Shown in pieces: positions 7,371 to 14,640 of a stretch of 64,000 bases of DNA. Every line of letters begins with the position of its first letter. Within the stretch, counting starts at the first letter, position 1. The translations under genes and the position numbers were made by a program. The notes beneath the pieces are model-generated. The model had not been told where the DNA came from, ran no database searches, and saw only the letters and a list, made by a program, of their open reading frames with translations. This stretch comes from CAG-177 sp003514385 (GTDB lineage: Bacteria > Bacillota > Clostridia > Oscillospirales > Acutalibacteraceae): the NCBI GenBank assembly GCA_051920445.1, contig JBPPLN010000001.1, positions 1,116,001 to 1,180,000 on the forward strand, given 5' to 3'.

Positions 7371-7393
7371 CCTCACAATATGAGAAATCGGGA

Positions 7394-7427
7394 GATTGCA
7401 GCGCATGGCGGCTGCAATCTTTTTTTG
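7394..7427 (+). terminator. Terminator after the XRE regulator
   Basis: A 9-bp stem, GATTGCAGC (7394-7402) and GCTGCAATC (7411-7419), followed by a run of T residues. Confidence 0.9.
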
Positions 7428-7457
7428 CGTCCAAAATCAAAGGAACGCGCAACAAAT

Positions 7458-7565
7458 ACCGCCTTTCGGTGGGGGTATGGAGTAGATAGCAAGCACAGCA
7501 AACGAGTACCCGTTTGCGGAAAATGCTTGTTGGGATAATCCCAAACCCTTATACCGAAAGGCGGT
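7458..7565 (+). other. Candidate oriT of the Tn4451-like element
   Basis: Two perfect 13-base inverted arms, ACCGCCTTTCGGT (7458-7470) and ACCGAAAGGCGGT (7553-7565), flank a segment that also contains the palindrome TTGGGATAATCCCAA (7530-7544). The structure lies directly upstream of mobC and the relaxase gene, the usual place for a transfer origin of this class. The nick site is not identified. Confidence 0.6.
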
Positions 7566-7571
7566 GCGGAA

Positions 7572-7901
7572 ATGGAAAACCGAAAGAGAAATATACAGAT
7601 GAAGTTTTACGTTACGGAAGAAGAAAAGCGGCTGATCGACGAGAAGATGAAGCAGCTTCCCATAAAGCAGTATGGGGCATACTTCCGTAAAATGGCGATA
7701 GACGGGTATATTCTTGTCGTTGACCGAAGCGACACAAAAGCATATATCCGGGAACTGCAAGCGGTGAGCCGGAACATCAACCAAATTGCAAAACGCGCCA
7801 ATGCGACGGGGACGGTTTACAGGCAGGATATAGAGGACATTAAAAAGGCGGTGGACGAGATATGGCGGTTACAAAGACGCACCCTATTAAATCAACCTTA
7901 A
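7572..7901 (+). CDS. MobC-like relaxosome protein
   Basis: A 109-aa plasmid-mobilization accessory protein with an N-terminal ribbon-helix-helix-like segment (KFYVTEEEKRLIDEKM) and the SRNINQIAKRANATG motif typical of MobC. It would bind oriT and help the relaxase nick DNA. The ATG follows GGTGCGGAA. Its end overlaps the start of the relaxase gene by 40 bases, the usual arrangement. A second, different MobC is encoded at 33873-34211. Confidence 0.85.
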   Translation: MENRKRNIQMKFYVTEEEKRLIDEKMKQLPIKQYGAYFRKMAIDGYILVVDRSDTKAYIRELQAVSRNINQIAKRANATGTVYRQDIEDIKKAVDEIWRLQRRTLLNQP

Positions 7902-8254
7902 AGGCTGCGATAGACTATATCTTAAATCCCGAAAAGACAGACGGGAAGCTGCTTGCGTCCTCTTTCGGCTGCGGGCTGGAAACCGCCGATATTGAGTTTG
8001 CATGGACGCGGGAAGCTGCCGGAGATCGCGGCACACATTTAGGGCGGCACTTGATACAATCCTTTGCGGTGGGAGAAACCACACCGGAAGAAGCGCACAA
8101 AATCGGCATGGAACTTGCCGGGGCGGTATTAGGCGGCAAGTATGAGTTTGTTTTGACAACTCACGTCGATAAAGACCATCTGCATAATCACTTGATTTTC
8201 AACGCGGTTAGCTTCGTTGACTACAAAAAGTACCATTCCAACAAGCAAAGCTAG
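7862..8254 (+). pseudogene. Truncated MobP/TnpZ-type relaxase
   Basis: Only the first ~128 residues of a relaxase remain. They include the conserved start (MAVTKTHPIKSTLKAAIDYI), the ILNPEKTDG segment and the metal-binding HVDKDHLHNHLIFN motif (HxDxxHxHxH). Full-length relatives, including the intact one at 36613-38025, run 450 residues or more. Homology stops at YHSNKQ and the reading hits TAG at 8252-8254, where the sequence joins a minus-strand ArdC-like fragment. Without the rest of the catalytic and helicase-interaction region the protein should be inactive. Confidence 0.85.
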
Positions 8255-8619
8255 TGTTATTCAAACTATAATCATGGAACTTTGACATAGCGGTTAGAAA
8301 CTCTTTGTAGCGGTCGCTGTCAAAAATCGCCTGTACGCCCTGTTCCAAACGCGCGGTGATCTCCTTTACCTTTTCGGCGGGCTTTTCGGAAGTAAGGATA
8401 ATGGGGACGACGGGGCGGGGCTGCTGCGGCTCTGCGGCCTGTGCGTCTGCTTGCTGCGTTTCGGCTGCGTCCATATAGGCTTTGTCCTGTTCGCCGCGCT
8501 CCGGCTGCGGGTAACTCATAATGCGGTATTCTTCCGGCACTTCGCGCCCCTCAAACTGCCGTTCCCACTCGTCGCCGCTTTCCACGATATAGCCGTACTC
8601 GGTAAAGGCCGGTGATAAG
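8255..8619 (-). pseudogene. ArdC-like gene fragment
   Basis: On the minus strand this encodes a piece matching the start of the ArdC-type region of the large protein at 20582-23983. Compare KVKEITARLEQGVQAIFDSD here with RLREITDGIEQGIKELFESE there, followed by KFHDYSLNN against RFHRYSVNN. It is preceded by a Pro/Gln/Ala-rich linker and cut at 8255 by the junction with the relaxase. It is also fused upstream to a topB fragment with loss of the intervening DNA. It is debris from a related but distinct element, not a working gene. Confidence 0.7.
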
Positions 8620-9108
8620 TTCCTTTGTGCTGCCCTCCATATCGGAAGTGATATATTTGCTGTCGGTGCGGGGATAGGTCAAAAGCCGTTTTTCATAAAG
8701 GGCTTGCGCATAGTCAAGGGTCTGTTTCGCCGTAAACCCATACAAACGGTTTGCTTCCCGCTGCAAGGCGGTGAGGTCAAACAGTTTCGGCGGGGCTGCG
8801 GTCTTTTTCTCTTTTTTAAGGGAAGTACAAACGGCCTGCGATTTCTCGCAAGCCGCTTTCATCTGCCGCGCCGCCGCTTCGTCGTCCTGCCTTTCGGAAA
8901 GGGCGGCAACGCCGCCAACGTCCAGCCGGACGACATGATATTTCTCTTTCTTAAAGCTGCTGATTGCATAGTCGCGGTTTACCAGCATAGCAAGGGTGGG
9001 CGTTTGCACTCTGCCGACATTCAATGTTTTATGGTAGAGGATAGAGAAAAGGCGGGTCGCGTTAATGCCAATGAGCCAATCGGCCTTTGCCTCTTTGAGC
9101 GTCATGTA
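8620..9108 (-). pseudogene. topB (DNA topoisomerase III) internal fragment
   Basis: About 160 codons from the middle of a TopB protein, aligning by eye to the intact copy in this window: AKADWLIGINATRLFSILYH here, AKADWLVGINATRLFSVLYH there. The catalytic TYPRTDS tyrosine motif is retained. The N-terminal TOPRIM domain and the C-terminal third are missing. Both ends are abrupt junctions. Sequence differences from the intact copy show that it came from a different element rather than a recent duplication. Confidence 0.85.
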
Positions 9109-9200
9109 GTCCATATTCGCACCTCCGACAACATTTCTTATTATATTTCATCAGCTCGAAGAACGCAAGGCAGGAAATGTGAATAGATGTTGAATACGCT

Positions 9201-9235
9201 GCTATCGAAGAAGGATTTCTTTGATAGCTTTTTTT
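9201..9235 (+). terminator. Terminator-like hairpin at the debris/ICE junction
   Basis: Arms GCTATCGAAGAA (9201-9212) and TTCTTTGATAGC (9217-9228), 12 pairs with one wobble, followed by seven T residues. It lies just before the VirD4 remnant. The 9115-9250 stretch holds no gene and probably contains the end of the foreign segment. Confidence 0.8.
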
Positions 9236-9249
9236 AATTCATCACTTGA

Positions 9250-9501
9250 CATTGTGGCAAAGAGCTGATGAGCCAGGATGAGCTTGCTGTTATGGATGGC
9301 GGCAAGTGTATCCTCCAGCTGCGCGGTGTGCGTCCTTTCCTTTCGGATAAGTACGACATCACCAAGCACCCCAATTTCAAGTACACTGCCGACGCGGATG
9401 ACAAGAACGCTTTTGATATTGAAGCATTCTTGTCCGCAAGGCTGAAACTCAAGCCCAATGAGGTCTGCGATGTATATGAAGTAGACACAAAGGGCGCTTA
9501 A
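9250..9501 (+). pseudogene. VirD4/TraG coupling protein, C-terminal remnant
   Basis: The last ~83 codons of a type IV coupling protein, recognisable from KELMSQDELAVMDGGKC, LRGVRPFLSDKYD and the closing KPNEVCDVYEVD. An in-frame TGA at 9247-9249 and foreign sequence upstream mark the break. The complete family member is about 600 residues, so the Walker A and B ATPase motifs are gone. It is in the normal place, directly before the pilin gene. Loss of the coupling protein should stop the ICE from transferring by itself. Confidence 0.85.
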
Positions 9502-9613
9502 TTTCGTTCCGCTTTAGAAGGGAGTGATCTTATCTATTCGCCGCATCTGCCCTCTATGGGCCATTGGCGTACAAAGCGGACAATCGCGAGAAAAAATAAT
9601 GAAAAAGGAGGAC

Positions 9614-9663
9614 AGCCGGAATCATGCCCCCGGAAACCGGGCGGCAGATTGTTCCGGCTTTTG
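9614..9663 (+). terminator. Hairpin between virD4 remnant and pilin gene
   Basis: AGCCGGAA (9614-9621) pairs with TTCCGGCT (9652-9659), enclosing a second GC-rich helix (CCCCGG/CCGGGC), followed by TTTTG. It may terminate virD4 transcripts or form a structured leader for the pilin gene. The 9502-9720 gap holds no other gene that I can support. Confidence 0.5.
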
Positions 9664-9720
9664 TATGCCTATGAAACATGACAAACCTATTTTTTAATCA
9701 GATTCCGGCTAACAAACTAT

Positions 9721-9939
9721 ATGGCATTTTTTGAACAGGCAATCACCGTTCTTCAGACCCTCGTTATCGCGCTCGGTGCCGGTCTCGGTATCTGGGGCGT
9801 TATCAACCTGCTGGAAGGTTACGGCAACGACAACCCCGGCGCCAAGAGTCAGGGCATGAAGCAGCTCATGGCCGGTGCTGGTGTAGCCGTGGTAGGCATG
9901 GTCCTTGTACCTCTGCTCTCCGGGCTTTTCTCTGTCTAA
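9721..9939 (+). CDS. Maff2-family pilin-like protein (VirB2-like)
   Basis: A 72-aa membrane protein with two hydrophobic segments (LQTLVIALGAGLGIWGVINL near residues 9-29, and AGAGVAVVGMVLVPLLSGLF near 51-70), separated by a short polar loop with GYGNDNPGAKSQG. It is the Maff2/TrbC-like subunit that starts the Clostridia T4SS operon and probably forms the channel or pilus component. No good Shine-Dalgarno is visible before the ATG, which is unusual among its neighbours. A strong hairpin follows and may stabilise its mRNA. Confidence 0.9.
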   Translation: MAFFEQAITVLQTLVIALGAGLGIWGVINLLEGYGNDNPGAKSQGMKQLMAGAGVAVVGMVLVPLLSGLFSV

Positions 9940-9960
9940 GCGTCTCCGTATGAAATCCTT

Positions 9961-9988
9961 GCCGCTCCCGCAGTTTTGCGGGGGCGGC
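9961..9988 (+). promoter_or_regulatory. Intercistronic hairpin after the pilin gene
   Basis: An 11-bp stem, GCCGCTCCCGC (9961-9971) and GCGGGGGCGGC (9978-9988), with no T-run. It sits between the pilin and VirB6 genes and ends just before the VirB6 ribosome binding site AAAGGAGG. It looks like a stability or partial-termination element that raises pilin over downstream genes. Confidence 0.6.
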
Positions 9989-10008
9989 GGAAAGGAGGTT
10001 GACACCGT

Positions 10009-10878
10009 ATGGATTTCTTACTTGAAGCCCTGACAAATTGGCTGAAAGAAATGCTGGTGGGCGGCATTATGAGCAACCTTTCGGGGATGTTTGACAGTGT
10101 AAACCAGCAGGTCGCGGATATATCCGTACAGGTAGGCCAGACCCCACAGGGATGGAATGGCAGTATTTTCAGCATGATTGAGAATCTGTCCAACTCCATC
10201 ATGGTGCCGATTGCAGGCGTGATCCTGGCTATCGTGATGACCGTAGACCTGATCCAGATGATCGCAGACAAGAACAACCTGCATGATGTGGACACCTGGA
10301 TGATTTTCAAGTGGGTGTTCAAATCAGCCGCTGCCATCCTCATTGTCACAAATACATGGAATATCGTGATGGGCGTCTTTGATATGGCGCAGAGCGTAGT
10401 GGCGCAGGCGGCAGGGGTTATCAATTCGGATGCGTCCATTGACATTTCCTCAGTTATGACCGATCTGGAACCGAGGCTGATGGAAATGGATCTGGGACCG
10501 CTGTTCGGACTGTGGTTCCAATCCCTCTTTATTGGCATTACTATGTGGGCGTTATATATCTGTATCTTTATTGTTATTTATGGCCGTATGATCGAAATCT
10601 ACCTTGTGACTTCGGTGGCTCCCGTTCCAATGGCTGCAATGATGGGTAAAGAATGGGGCGGTATGGGACAGAATTACCTCCGATCCCTGCTGGCGCTGGG
10701 CTTTCAGGCGTTTCTCATTATCGTCTGCGTGGCAATTTATGCTGTGCTGGTGCAGAACATCGCTCTGGAAGATGACATCATCATGGCAATCTGGAGCTGC
10801 GTGGGCTACACCGTACTGCTGTGCTTTACGCTGTTCAAAACCGGCAGTCTCGCAAAATCAGTCTTTCAGGCGCACTAA
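10009..10878 (+). CDS. VirB6/TrbL-like conjugal membrane protein
   Basis: A 289-aa polytopic membrane protein. An amphipathic N-terminus (residues 1-60) is followed by at least five hydrophobic segments, including around residues 64-85, 105-125, 165-195, 220-250 and 255-275. The SVAPVPMAAMMGKEWGGMG loop is a hallmark of the VirB6-type protein of Clostridia conjugative transposons. It forms part of the inner-membrane channel. AAAGGAGG precedes the start at 10009. It follows the pilin gene and precedes an inserted methylase gene. Confidence 0.9.
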   Translation: MDFLLEALTNWLKEMLVGGIMSNLSGMFDSVNQQVADISVQVGQTPQGWNGSIFSMIENLSNSIMVPIAGVILAIVMTVDLIQMIADKNNLHDVDTWMIFKWVFKSAAAILIVTNTWNIVMGVFDMAQSVVAQAAGVINSDASIDISSVMTDLEPRLMEMDLGPLFGLWFQSLFIGITMWALYICIFIVIYGRMIEIYLVTSVAPVPMAAMMGKEWGGMGQNYLRSLLALGFQAFLIIVCVAIYAVLVQNIALEDDIIMAIWSCVGYTVLLCFTLFKTGSLAKSVFQAH

Positions 10879-10891
10879 AGGAGGGTTCTGT

Positions 10892-11437
10892 ATGAAAAAA
10901 TATCAAATCATTTACGCAGACCCGCCATGGAACTACAAAGTATATTCCAAGAAAGGATTGGGACGCAGTGCAGAAAGTCACTATCCGACCATGAGTATCG
11001 AGGATATTTGTGCCCTGCCAGTAGGCAACTTGGCGGATAAAGACTGTGCCTTGTTTTTATGGGTCACGATTCCATGTTTACTGGAAGGTCTCTCAGTTCT
11101 GAAGGCATGGGGATTTACCTATAAAACCGTCGGCTTTGTTTGGGTAAAGCAAAATCGAAAGGCAGATAGCTTGTTCTGGGGAATGGGATATTGGACGCGC
11201 TCCAATGTGGAACTTTGTATCCTCGCAACGAAAGGACATCCCAAGCGTATAAACGCAGCTGTTCATCAGGTCATTGTCTCTCACATTGAAGAACATTCAA
11301 AAAAACCGCAGGAAGCCAGAGAACGCATTGTCTCATTGATGGGTGATCTCCCGCGCATAGAACTGTTTGCTCGTCAATCCACACCCGGTTGGGATGTGTG
11401 GGGAAATGAAGTGGACAGCTCTATTTCATTCCCATAA
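10892..11437 (+). CDS. MT-A70-family DNA N6-adenine methyltransferase
   Basis: A 181-aa protein with the DPPW catalytic motif at residues 10-13 (YADPPWNYK), the ALFLWVT segment and the C-terminal ELFARQSTPGWDVWGNE typical of phage and ICE MT-A70 adenine methylases. It likely methylates adenine in the element's DNA, perhaps protecting it from restriction on entry. It has an AAAGGAGGG site and lies inside the T4SS operon between VirB6 and PrgI genes, where it is not a standard part of the core machine. Its AT-richer codon use compared with both neighbours suggests insertion as cargo. Confidence 0.88.
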   Translation: MKKYQIIYADPPWNYKVYSKKGLGRSAESHYPTMSIEDICALPVGNLADKDCALFLWVTIPCLLEGLSVLKAWGFTYKTVGFVWVKQNRKADSLFWGMGYWTRSNVELCILATKGHPKRINAAVHQVIVSHIEEHSKKPQEARERIVSLMGDLPRIELFARQSTPGWDVWGNEVDSSISFP

Positions 11438-11451
11438 AGGAGGTGGATAAT

Positions 11452-11907
11452 ATGGCTTATGTACCCGTACCCAAGGACTTAACAAAAGTCAAAACAAAGG
11501 TCATGTTCAATCTGACCAAGCGGCAGCTTATCTGCTTCACGGGCGGAGCGCTTATTGGCGTACCGCTTTTCTTTTTGCTCAGAAAACCTACCGGAAACAG
11601 TGTAGCGGCTATGTGTATGATGCTGGTTATGCTGCCCTTCTTTATGCTGGCTATGTACGAAAAGCATGGACAGCCCCTGGAAAAGATCGTGGGCAACATT
11701 CTCAAAGTAGCTGTGATCCGTCCCAAGCAGCGTCCCTACCAGACCAATAACTTTTATGCCGTATTAAAGCGGCAGGAAATGCTCGATAAGGAGGTGTATG
11801 ACATTGTTCACCGCAATAAAAAAATGGCTGCATCGGATGTTCGGGAAAACCGAGGAAAAAACTGTGCAGCCGGTAAAGACAAAGAAAAAGCTGTCCCGCG
11901 CCGATAA
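11452..11907 (+). CDS. PrgI-family (VirB3-like) membrane protein
   Basis: A 151-aa protein with VPVPKDLTKVKTKVMFNLT at the start and two transmembrane segments (about residues 26-46 and 50-70), followed by a basic cytoplasmic tail. PrgI proteins pair with the VirB4 ATPase in Gram-positive T4SS, and the VirB4 gene follows and overlaps by 110 bases. AAAGGAGG at 11437-11444 fits the ATG at 11452; the upstream GTG at 11443 would overlap that site. Confidence 0.9.
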   Translation: MAYVPVPKDLTKVKTKVMFNLTKRQLICFTGGALIGVPLFFLLRKPTGNSVAAMCMMLVMLPFFMLAMYEKHGQPLEKIVGNILKVAVIRPKQRPYQTNNFYAVLKRQEMLDKEVYDIVHRNKKMAASDVRENRGKNCAAGKDKEKAVPRR

Positions 11908-14263
11908 GAAGCAGATCGACGCGGCCATTGTCCGCGCCAACCGCACGGACAAAAAAGGAAAATCTGCGCAGGACAGTATCCCTTATGAACGGATGTGGCC
12001 GGACGGAATCTGCCGCGTATCGGACAGCCACTACACAAAGACCATTCAGTTTCAGGACATCAACTATCAGCTCTCCCAAAACGAAGATAAGACGGCAATC
12101 TTTGAGGGTTGGTGTGATTTCCTCAATTATTTTGACAGCTCGATTCATTTCCAGCTGTCTTTTTTGAACCTTGCGGCATCGGAGGAGACCTTTGCCAACT
12201 CCATTTCCATCCCGCCCCAGAGGGATGCCTTTGACAGTATCCGCGAGGAATATACCACAATGCTGCAAAATCAGCTGGCCAGAGGTAACAACGGCCTCAT
12301 CAAGACCAAATACCTGACCTTTGGTATCGACGCAGACAGCATCAAAGCCGCCAAGCCCCGTCTGGAGCGTATTGAGACCGATATACTTAATAACTTCAAG
12401 CGTCTTGGTGTAGCTGCCAGAACGCTGGACGGTAAAGAAAGGCTTTCTCAGCTTCATGCGGTATTCCACATGGATGAACAACTCCCGTTTCAGTTTGAAT
12501 GGGACTGGCTGGCTCCTTCCGGTCTGTCCACAAAGGATTTTATTGCACCAAGTTCCTTTGAGTTCCGCACCGGCAAGCAGTTCCGTATGGGCAAGAAATA
12601 CGGGGCTGTTTCTTTTTTGCAGATTCTCGCACCGGAGCTGAATGACCGTCTGCTGGCTGATTTTCTGGATATGGAAAGTTCGCTCATTGTGAGTATGCAC
12701 ATTCAGTCGGTGGATCAGGTGAAAGCCATCAAAACGATAAAGCGCAAGATTACCGACCTGGACCGCAGTAAGATCGAGGAACAGAAAAAAGCAGTCCGCG
12801 CCGGATACGACATGGACATCATTCCATCTGACCTTGCTACTTACGGCAGTGAAGCGAAAAAACTTTTGCAGGATTTGCAGAGCCGCAACGAGAGAATGTT
12901 CCTTTTGACCTTTCTGGTGCTGAACACAGCGGACAATCCCCGTCAGCTTGGCAACAACATTTTCCAGGCAGGCTCCATTGCCCAGAAGTATAACTGTCAG
13001 CTGACCAGGTTGGACTTTCAGCAGGAAGAAGGGCTGATGAGCTGTCTGCCCCTGGGACTCAATCAGATCGAGATCCAGCGAGGACTGACCACCAGTTCTA
13101 CGGCTATCTTTGTACCGTTCACCACACAGGAATTATTCCAGAACGGCAAAGAAGCTCTGTACTACGGCATCAACGCCCTGTCCAACAACCTCATCATGGT
13201 GGATCGAAAGCTGTTGAAAAACCCCAACGGCTTGATTTTGGGTACGCCGGGTTCCGGTAAGTCCTTCAGCGCAAAACGAGAAATTGCCAACTGCTTTTTG
13301 CTTACCAGTGATGATGTTATCATCTGTGACCCGGAAGCGGAGTATGCACCTCTTGTTGAGCGTCTGCATGGGCAGGTCATCAAGATTTCGCCTACCTCCA
13401 CCAACTACATCAATCCGATGGATCTGAACCTGGACTACTCGGATGATGAAAGCCCGCTGTCCCTCAAATCTGATTTTATCCTCAGCTTGTGTGAGCTGAT
13501 CGTGGGCGGTAAGGAGGGCTTACAGCCGGTGCAGAAAACCATCATTGACCGCTGTGTGCGTCTGGTCTATCAGACCTACCTCAATGACCCGCGCCCGGAG
13601 AATATGCCGGTTCTGGAGGACCTATACAACCTGCTCCGTTCACAGGAGGAAAAGGAAGCCCAGTATATCGCCACGGCCCTTGAAATCTATGTAACCGGCT
13701 CCCTCAATGTGTTCAATCACCAGAGCAATGTGGACATCAATAACCGCATTGTCTGCTATGACATTAAGGAGCTGGGCAAGCAACTCAAGAAAATCGGTAT
13801 GTTGGTGGTCCAGGATCAGGTGTGGAACCGCGTTACCATTAACCGCGCTGCCCACAAGTCCACCCGTTATTACATCGACGAGATGCACCTGCTTTTGAAG
13901 GAGGAGCAGACCGCCGCTTATACGGTGGAAATCTGGAAGCGATTCCGCAAATGGGGCGGTATTCCGACAGGTATCACCCAGAATGTCAAAGACCTTTTGA
14001 GCAGCCGCGAGGTGGAGAACATCTTTGAAAACTCCGACTTCGTGTATATGCTCAACCAGGCAGGCGGAGACCGTCAGATTCTCGCCAAGCAGCTGGGCAT
14101 TTCCACGCACCAGCTTAGCTATGTGACCCACTCCGGTGAGGGCGAGGGCCTGCTGTTCTATGGCTCCACCATCCTGCCCTTCGTTGACCACTTCCCGAAG
14201 AATACTGAGCTTTACCGCATTATGACCACCAAACCCCAGGAACTGAAAAAGGAGGATGAATAA
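11798..14263 (+). CDS. VirB4/TraE-like T4SS ATPase
   Basis: An 821-aa conjugation ATPase. The N-terminal VirB4 domain spans about residues 50-400. The ATPase domain has the Walker A loop GTPGSGKSFSAK near residue 485, a Walker B-like RYYIDEMHLL region near 690, and the conserved GIPTGITQNVKDLL segment. It energises substrate transfer and pilus assembly at the membrane with PrgI. AAGGAGG is six bases before the ATG at 11798, which lies inside the prgI gene in another frame. Length and motifs look intact. Confidence 0.95.
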   Translation: MTLFTAIKKWLHRMFGKTEEKTVQPVKTKKKLSRADKKQIDAAIVRANRTDKKGKSAQDSIPYERMWPDGICRVSDSHYTKTIQFQDINYQLSQNEDKTAIFEGWCDFLNYFDSSIHFQLSFLNLAASEETFANSISIPPQRDAFDSIREEYTTMLQNQLARGNNGLIKTKYLTFGIDADSIKAAKPRLERIETDILNNFKRLGVAARTLDGKERLSQLHAVFHMDEQLPFQFEWDWLAPSGLSTKDFIAPSSFEFRTGKQFRMGKKYGAVSFLQILAPELNDRLLADFLDMESSLIVSMHIQSVDQVKAIKTIKRKITDLDRSKIEEQKKAVRAGYDMDIIPSDLATYGSEAKKLLQDLQSRNERMFLLTFLVLNTADNPRQLGNNIFQAGSIAQKYNCQLTRLDFQQEEGLMSCLPLGLNQIEIQRGLTTSSTAIFVPFTTQELFQNGKEALYYGINALSNNLIMVDRKLLKNPNGLILGTPGSGKSFSAKREIANCFLLTSDDVIICDPEAEYAPLVERLHGQVIKISPTSTNYINPMDLNLDYSDDESPLSLKSDFILSLCELIVGGKEGLQPVQKTIIDRCVRLVYQTYLNDPRPENMPVLEDLYNLLRSQEEKEAQYIATALEIYVTGSLNVFNHQSNVDINNRIVCYDIKELGKQLKKIGMLVVQDQVWNRVTINRAAHKSTRYYIDEMHLLLKEEQTAAYTVEIWKRFRKWGGIPTGITQNVKDLLSSREVENIFENSDFVYMLNQAGGDRQILAKQLGISTHQLSYVTHSGEGEGLLFYGSTILPFVDHFPKNTELYRIMTTKPQELKKEDE

Positions 14264-14265
14264 CT

Positions 14266-14640
14266 ATGAAACAGAATATTTGCGAACTTGATACCATGAT
14301 TTTTTTCCGTGAGGCATTGGAGGCTCACGAATTCATGTTGCTTCCGGTAATGGCCTCCGCTGTTGTTGAGTGTCGTACCGCTGACAAAGAACTCAAAACC
14401 TTGAATGAGGATGGCGAAATTGGTCTTGCCCGTCTCTTTTCGATTTGGGCGAATATGATGTGTGCCCCTGGTGCAGCAACCATTGTAGGGTGCAGACCTA
14501 TCACAATGCTCTCTGAGATTCTGGCGCAAGTCCATGCGTATCTCACCGTGCATCCGCTATATGATCCGGAAGGTTTGGCCCTCTATGTGGAGCTGCACCA
14601 CATGATGGATGCTATCCTAATGGGTGATTGGTTTGAATAA
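14266..14640 (+). CDS. Hypothetical ICE protein
   Basis: A 124-aa, mildly hydrophobic alpha-helical protein (MKQNICELDTMIFFREAL onward) with no recognised motif. It starts two bases after the VirB4 stop, uses GGAGGATG as its ribosome binding site, and overlaps the start of the next gene, so it is part of the T4SS operon. It is not one of the usual core genes of this ICE type. No membrane segment is evident. Function unknown. Confidence 0.65.
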   Translation: MKQNICELDTMIFFREALEAHEFMLLPVMASAVVECRTADKELKTLNEDGEIGLARLFSIWANMMCAPGAATIVGCRPITMLSEILAQVHAYLTVHPLYDPEGLALYVELHHMMDAILMGDWFE

